Part shown: positions 59,643-64,000 of the stretch, in pieces
How the letters are laid out: each line of letters opens with the position of its first letter
How positions within the stretch are numbered: position 1 is the first letter of the stretch
From: Tupaia tana
Taxonomy: Eukaryota; Chordata; Mammalia; Scandentia; Tupaiidae
Direction of reading: 5' to 3'
Length of the DNA stretch: 64,000 bases
Assembly: GCA_026018925.1 (NCBI GenBank)
Contig: JAKSZU010000025.1
Location: 27,078,696 to 27,142,695, forward strand
Made by a program: the position numbers and the translations under genes
Notes under the pieces: generated by a model
What the model was told of the DNA's origin: nothing
What the model saw: only the letters and a program-made list of their open reading frames with translations
Databases searched by the model: none

Positions 59643-62600
59643 CTAAAAACAACAAAAGAGAAAAAGATCAAGTTATAAAATGCAGCTGATAAATACTTTT
59701 AATCAAAGTGCTTCTGAAGTGGTAGGACACTAAGAAAAACAAAACCTAAAAAAATTATAATGTCATTTATAGTATGAGATACAATCTCTGCTATAATATT
59801 TTAAATTTCTAATATAAGTTTAAAAGGTTGAACTAAATGGTTTCTTGCAATACGCTTTGATTTTTAATTGTACAATAAACTATAACATGTACTTTTAAAT
59901 TTAAGAGTTGCTCCAATTTTTTAAATAAGGTATATATTTAAAACCAATAGCAAATTGTTTATAACTCGATTTCCTTTGGTTCTGAAGTTTTCGTACTCGA
60001 TATTTCTCCAACATCACAGACAGAAAGTATATGGAAACGGCCCCTCTCCTTCCCAGAGAAGAGTGAATAAAATCTGTGCTGTATGATTAAGTTTCCACAG
60101 CACTTTAAGTCATCTTGGAAATGGAACAGGGCAGTACTGGCCCAGCAATAAAACCAACAGTTTCTGCATGAAATATTAATAGCAGGTTGATTTAAAACCG
60201 TCTCTAAATAATTCTATTATAACCATAAACACAGACTGTCTATATTTGCATTTTAATTTAATTGAGAAATACATTTTAATCAAGGGAAAAAAAAAGCACT
60301 CTCCAAGTTAGAATGAGAAGTTTGTAAAATTCGCTCATCTCGTGAGGCGGGTCATTATTTTTCCTTCAAAGAGTTTAGATACACCCTATTAGTTCATGGT
60401 ATTATCAGCCTGAATGAGAAAGATAGACACACACAGGCGAGAAACCCCATTGAAAACAGTCAATTTTCACGTGCTTCTAAGTGACATTTCCAGAAAGCAG
60501 CAAGTTGAAATGTCAATGGCATTATTACAATAATAATAATGGTACTAAAATTATCTTTAAAATTCGAAGACAGCTCATTCTCACAAAGACAGATAAAGCT
60601 ACTGACCATGGGCGCATCGCAGATGGGAAGAGCCATTTTGAACCCGTAAAGCATATTGGACGACTTCATCCACACCCTCTCCCCTAGGCCGCTACGACCA
60701 CAGCTTTGCATACGCTCGTGTGCACGCCTGCTCGCCGCAGACAGGTCATTGGCGGGTCCCAGACCGACCCCATCAGTGCTGACCCCAAGGGTACTCAGTT
60801 TGAAACAACTGAAATGTGCATGTTTATTTTGATGTTCCAAACAAGAAAGTTAGCTAAGCAATTTGTAAAAACTAAAACAAAAAAAAGTGAATCTATTTAA
60901 AAAGTAAAGGTCTCTAGTAAAACAACAAAAAAATAGTTTCAAATAATAAATCTACAATAGGTGCTTTTAAGGCATCCATCGATTTCCTAAGCAATGTAGC
61001 TTGGTCACTGCTCTCAGTAGAGTCAGTACGTCCCTGAGAGTAACAGAACTTCATTTCCTTAAAAATTGCTTATTTCTCCAGCTCGTCATTGATTCAGGCC
61101 GACTTCCTTCCTTTAAGTACACTGAGTTAATAATACTTAACAATATATGTTTAAAAGCCTTGATGCCAGAAACATTGTTCAGAAGACACTGCAGAGCAGA
61201 GAAAGCGAAAGGATGTTTAAGAAAGAAAAAACAGAAAGGAGTAAGAAACGAAAAGGAAGAAAGGAATGAATCCCAGCAAATTTAAATCTGCAATGCCTCC
61301 TGAAAACTATTAGCAGTGCTTTTACAGCTGTGTCCTCACCAATTCCAGGCTTTCTAATCACTTACTCTTCTTCCACTTCTAACCAAAGAAAGCTTCGGAG
61401 TAAGTGGGCAGTGAAGTGGTAACGGGGCTTGCAGTTGCCTGTGACCTGGCTCTTCAGCCCTCCCATCTGTCTGGACAGCTGAGGCCCCCACACCCGCCTG
61501 CAGCCTCAGCCCTGCTGTTCACAGCCGGGGCAGGTCCCACACAATGTGGGGCAGCGTTGGAAGAGACAGGGATGATGTCAGGCCATAGGAACATCGCGGG
61601 AGAACACTGCGTGAACACACAGAACGCCATTCCTTCCGCACCTCATTCAGTCCCTCCAGCCACTCTGGCATAGAACGTTACCCTCTAACAGGAGTCTTTT
61701 CTTTTTACAAAGGAGTGAGTGATGTCAGACTCGCCAGGCTCTGCAGCCTTCCCCCCTGGGAGCTGAGGCCGCTTCACAGAGTAAAGCTCTTTAACAAAAC
61801 ATCAGAAAATAAGTCTCCTGCTTCCCGTGGATAAGGAGGTGCACAGCCTCCTCACCCACTCACCCACGAAGGCTGATGGCTTATACTGGCTGTCCCCCGA
61901 GTAGGGGGCTTGCTGACCGTGTCACGGGGTCTCATAACAGCTCTGCCGACCAACCCACTTTGCTGGGCCGTATTAGTTATGGGTCCCAGGACCATGGCTA
62001 GATTCTCAGCTCCTTAGGGATAGACTAAATGTCGGTAGTTTTGCTTATAACATGGCTTGATCTGGTGGAGCTTGTATTGCAAAACGAAGCTCATAGTTCT
62101 GATTTTTACATTTCATTTTCCATGTACTTTTTGAAGTCATCAAATATAGAAAACACAGAAAATTATTGAATTAAGATTTGGGGTTTCTGAGAGAAAGAAG
62201 CAACAGGGAGACCCCACAATCCCAGAAACAGAATGTAAGAGCTGCTGGCCCACGTGTGCTGACACCACTCTGCTCCTCACCCATCCAGGACCAACAGCAG
62301 GATCAAGGCAAGAGGACTGGCCCGAGCTCATCAGCAGAGGTCCCCACCCAGCCTGCTGTGGGGAGGGGCAGCTCCCCAGCCTACACGGACACAAGCACAC
62401 CACACGAGTCATTCCACCACCTTACATTCGATCCATCCACAACCCCTACCATGTTGGGAGCTGTCAGGTATAGGCATTCAAGAATCAAACACCTGAAAAT
62501 GGGAAAGTCTGGATGAATTCTTTCCCCATAACGCCCTTAACAGTCAAAGGAGAGAAACTCTCCTCTGAATACCTAAACCCTGACCTCCTATTGTGGATAC

Positions 62601-62854
62601 CACACTCCCACCCACAGTAGAGGGGGAACATTGGCACAGAGCTTACACGTACCACAAGAAAGTGCAGGAGCACACAGCTACAAAAACATACTTCAAAAAA
62701 GTAGGAAGAAGTGAGCATATCATCCGATGATTAAAAATCAAAGCAAAACCCCCAAAAATAGGAGTAAATTAGGAAATACCTCCCCCTCAGAGGATCATCA
62801 CTCCTCACCAACAATGGATAAAAGACAAGAAGCTGCAGAAATGTCAGGAAAACA

Positions 62855-63130
62855 AGTCAGAATATTCATACTAACAACATTCAACAATATGCAAGAGAGG
62901 GAGAGAACCAAGTCAGGATATCCACACCAACAACATTCAACAGTATGCAAAAGAGAGAAAGCCAAGTCAGAATATCCACACCAACAACATTCAACAGTGT
63001 GCAAGAGAGAGAAAGCCAAGTCAGAATATCCACACCAACAACATTCAACAGTGTGCAAGAGAGAGAAAGCCAAGTCAGAATATCCACACCAACAACATTC
63101 AACAGTGTGCAAAAGAGAGAAAGCCAAGTC
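62855..63130 (+). repeat. 54-bp minisatellite within L1 ORF1 region
   Basis: Units beginning agtcag start at 62855, 62911, 62965, 63019, 63073 and 63127: one of 56 bp then 54 bp each. The last unit is cut by the SINE and resumes at 63446, ending near 63490. Each 54-bp unit is 18 codons (EKAKSEYPHQQHSTVCKR), so the frame stays open. Copies 3-5 are nearly identical. Confidence 0.93.
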
Positions 63131-63147
63131 AGAATATCCACACCAAC

Positions 63148-63445
63148 GGGAACCAGCAGTTAGCGTAATGGCTATGTCGCTGGACTCCCACGTAGTCGAC
63201 CGCGGTTCGTGTCCTGGACCCGGTGACTTACAACTCACGCTGGGCGCATGTGCGTGCGTGCCCAAGATCCCGAGAGGAGAATGGAGGAGAATGGATTGCG
63301 GCGTGACCACCCCCCCCGGGGGGTGATTTCTCGCTTTCTGTCTCTATGTCTGTCTCTCTCTGTCTGGCGAGCGCACGCGCCCTATAGCGAAAAACCTCTC
63401 CAAAAAATAAATAAATAAATAAAAAAGAGAAAAAAAAAAAAAAAA
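63148..63445 (+). mobile_element. Young SINE inserted in a minisatellite
   Basis: Head gggaaccagcagttagcgta, CpG-rich body, end cgaaaaacctctcc and a composite tail (AAAT repeats then A-run). A perfect 17-bp duplication agaatatccacaccaac lies at 63131-63147 and 63446-63462, inside the 54-bp tandem unit. Confidence 0.95.
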
Positions 63446-64000
63446 AGAATATCCACACCAACAACATTCAACAGTATGCAAGAGAGAGAACGAGCCAACT
63501 GCAGGAGATTAGAAAACCCTTTAACAACGTGACGGGGTCATTCCATAGAGACAGATACAGTGAAAAACGATCAAACAGAACATCTGGACGTAAAGAGTAC
63601 ATTGCAGGAAATCAAAACCTCCCTTGAAAATAGCAACAACTGATTAGACCATGCAGAAGAAAGAATCTCTGACCTTGAAGACAACCCTTTGATTTAGTCC
63701 AAGCAACTGAAAAGAATACAAGAATAACCATTAAAAATGAAGACAATAAACAGGAAATCCTGGACAACATTAAACAAATATCCAGATAATAGTTATTCCA
63801 GAAGGTAAAGAGACAGCTAAATGCATAGAAAATATTCTTCATAATAAATTAGCTGAAAACCTTCCAAATTTAGAGAGGCATTTGGACATCCAAACCCAGG
63901 AGACACAAAGGACACCAAATAGATAATCACATAAAAAGGTCCCCTCCAAAACATTTCTTAGCCAAATTGGTATGAATCAAAGACAAGGATAAAATTCCAA

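Larger units (their letters stand above)
59643..64000 (-). other. SLIT2: SLIT2 intron 4 (partial, 3' part)
   Basis: The intron runs off the window end. From 59643 to about 61390 it is AT-rich with no repeat I recognise. 61390-62090 is more GC-rich and unclassified. From about 62160 to the end lies an L1 5' end containing a 54-bp minisatellite and a SINE. No further SLIT2 exon was seen. Confidence 0.85.
62160..64000 (+). mobile_element. L1 5' part: probable 5'UTR and start of ORF1
   Basis: An open frame begins at 62727 with MIKNQSKTPKNRSKLGNTSP then SEDHHSS, which resembles the L1 ORF1 N-terminus (KNQ, NTSP, DH-SS in order). After the tandem array and SINE, a frame near 63583 reads EHLDVKSTLQEIKTSLEN and, past a stop, HAEERISDLEDN, matching the ORF1 coiled coil. 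The upstream 570 bp would be 5'UTR. Stops and the SINE make it defective. It runs past the window end. Confidence 0.75.

Noticed and set aside
62798..63310. 170-residue minus-strand open frame with CCWCGYSDLAFSLLHTVE repeats
   Set aside because: Antisense reading of the 54-bp array and the SINE; the sense strand fits L1 ORF1.
62855..63490. CRISPR-like array of direct repeats
   Set aside because: Units are contiguous without unique spacers, and the host is a mammalian intron.

Overview
The window is vertebrate nuclear DNA, almost certainly from a placental mammal. It holds an internal part of one large gene on the minus strand: SLIT2, the secreted axon-guidance ligand of Robo receptors. Seventeen consecutive coding exons were read directly from the sequence, each with a consensus AG acceptor and GT donor and with reading phases that join without error. 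Counting from the remembered human gene structure they are exons 5 to 21. They encode about 627 residues (roughly 133-759): the end of leucine-rich domain D1, all of the Robo-binding domain D2, a linker microexon, all of D3, and the cap that opens D4. The first four exons lie beyond position 64000 and the D4 repeats, EGF, laminin-G and cystine-knot exons lie before position 1.

Layout, in transcript order from high to low coordinates: exons 5-7 (one LRR each) at 59571-59642, 46998-47069 and 41658-41729; exon 8 (D1 C-cap) at 38125-38288; exon 9 (D2 N-cap) at 35998-36136; exons 10-12 (LRRs) at 23800-23871, 22971-23042 and 20882-20953; exon 13 (two LRRs) at 17284-17427; exon 14 (D2 C-cap) at 17009-17172; 24-nt microexon 15 at 16017-16040; exon 16 (D3 N-cap) at 12471-12621; exon 17 at 10201-10275; exon 18 at 8587-8730; exon 19 at 4894-5037; exon 20 (D3 C-cap) at 2651-2817; exon 21 (D4 N-cap) at 1409-1541. 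Intron 15 carries the microRNA gene mir-218-1 (13192-13301), so one pre-mRNA yields both the guidance ligand and miR-218.

The rest is intron. It is studded with a CpG-rich, tRNA-derived SINE of about 250-280 bp, over twenty copies in both orientations, several with perfect target-site duplications, which implies recent activity. I cannot name the SINE family or the species from memory. Older elements include MIR, L2 and L1 fragments. At 62160-64000 lies the 5' end of an L1 whose ORF1 region contains a 54-bp minisatellite interrupted by a young SINE. Three further minisatellites (37, 48/50 and 17 bp units) each lie about 155-220 nt upstream of an exon acceptor.

No second protein-coding gene, tRNA gene, CRISPR array or prokaryotic feature is supported. 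Comparisons with human SLIT2 and mir-218-1 are from memory and are marked as such.
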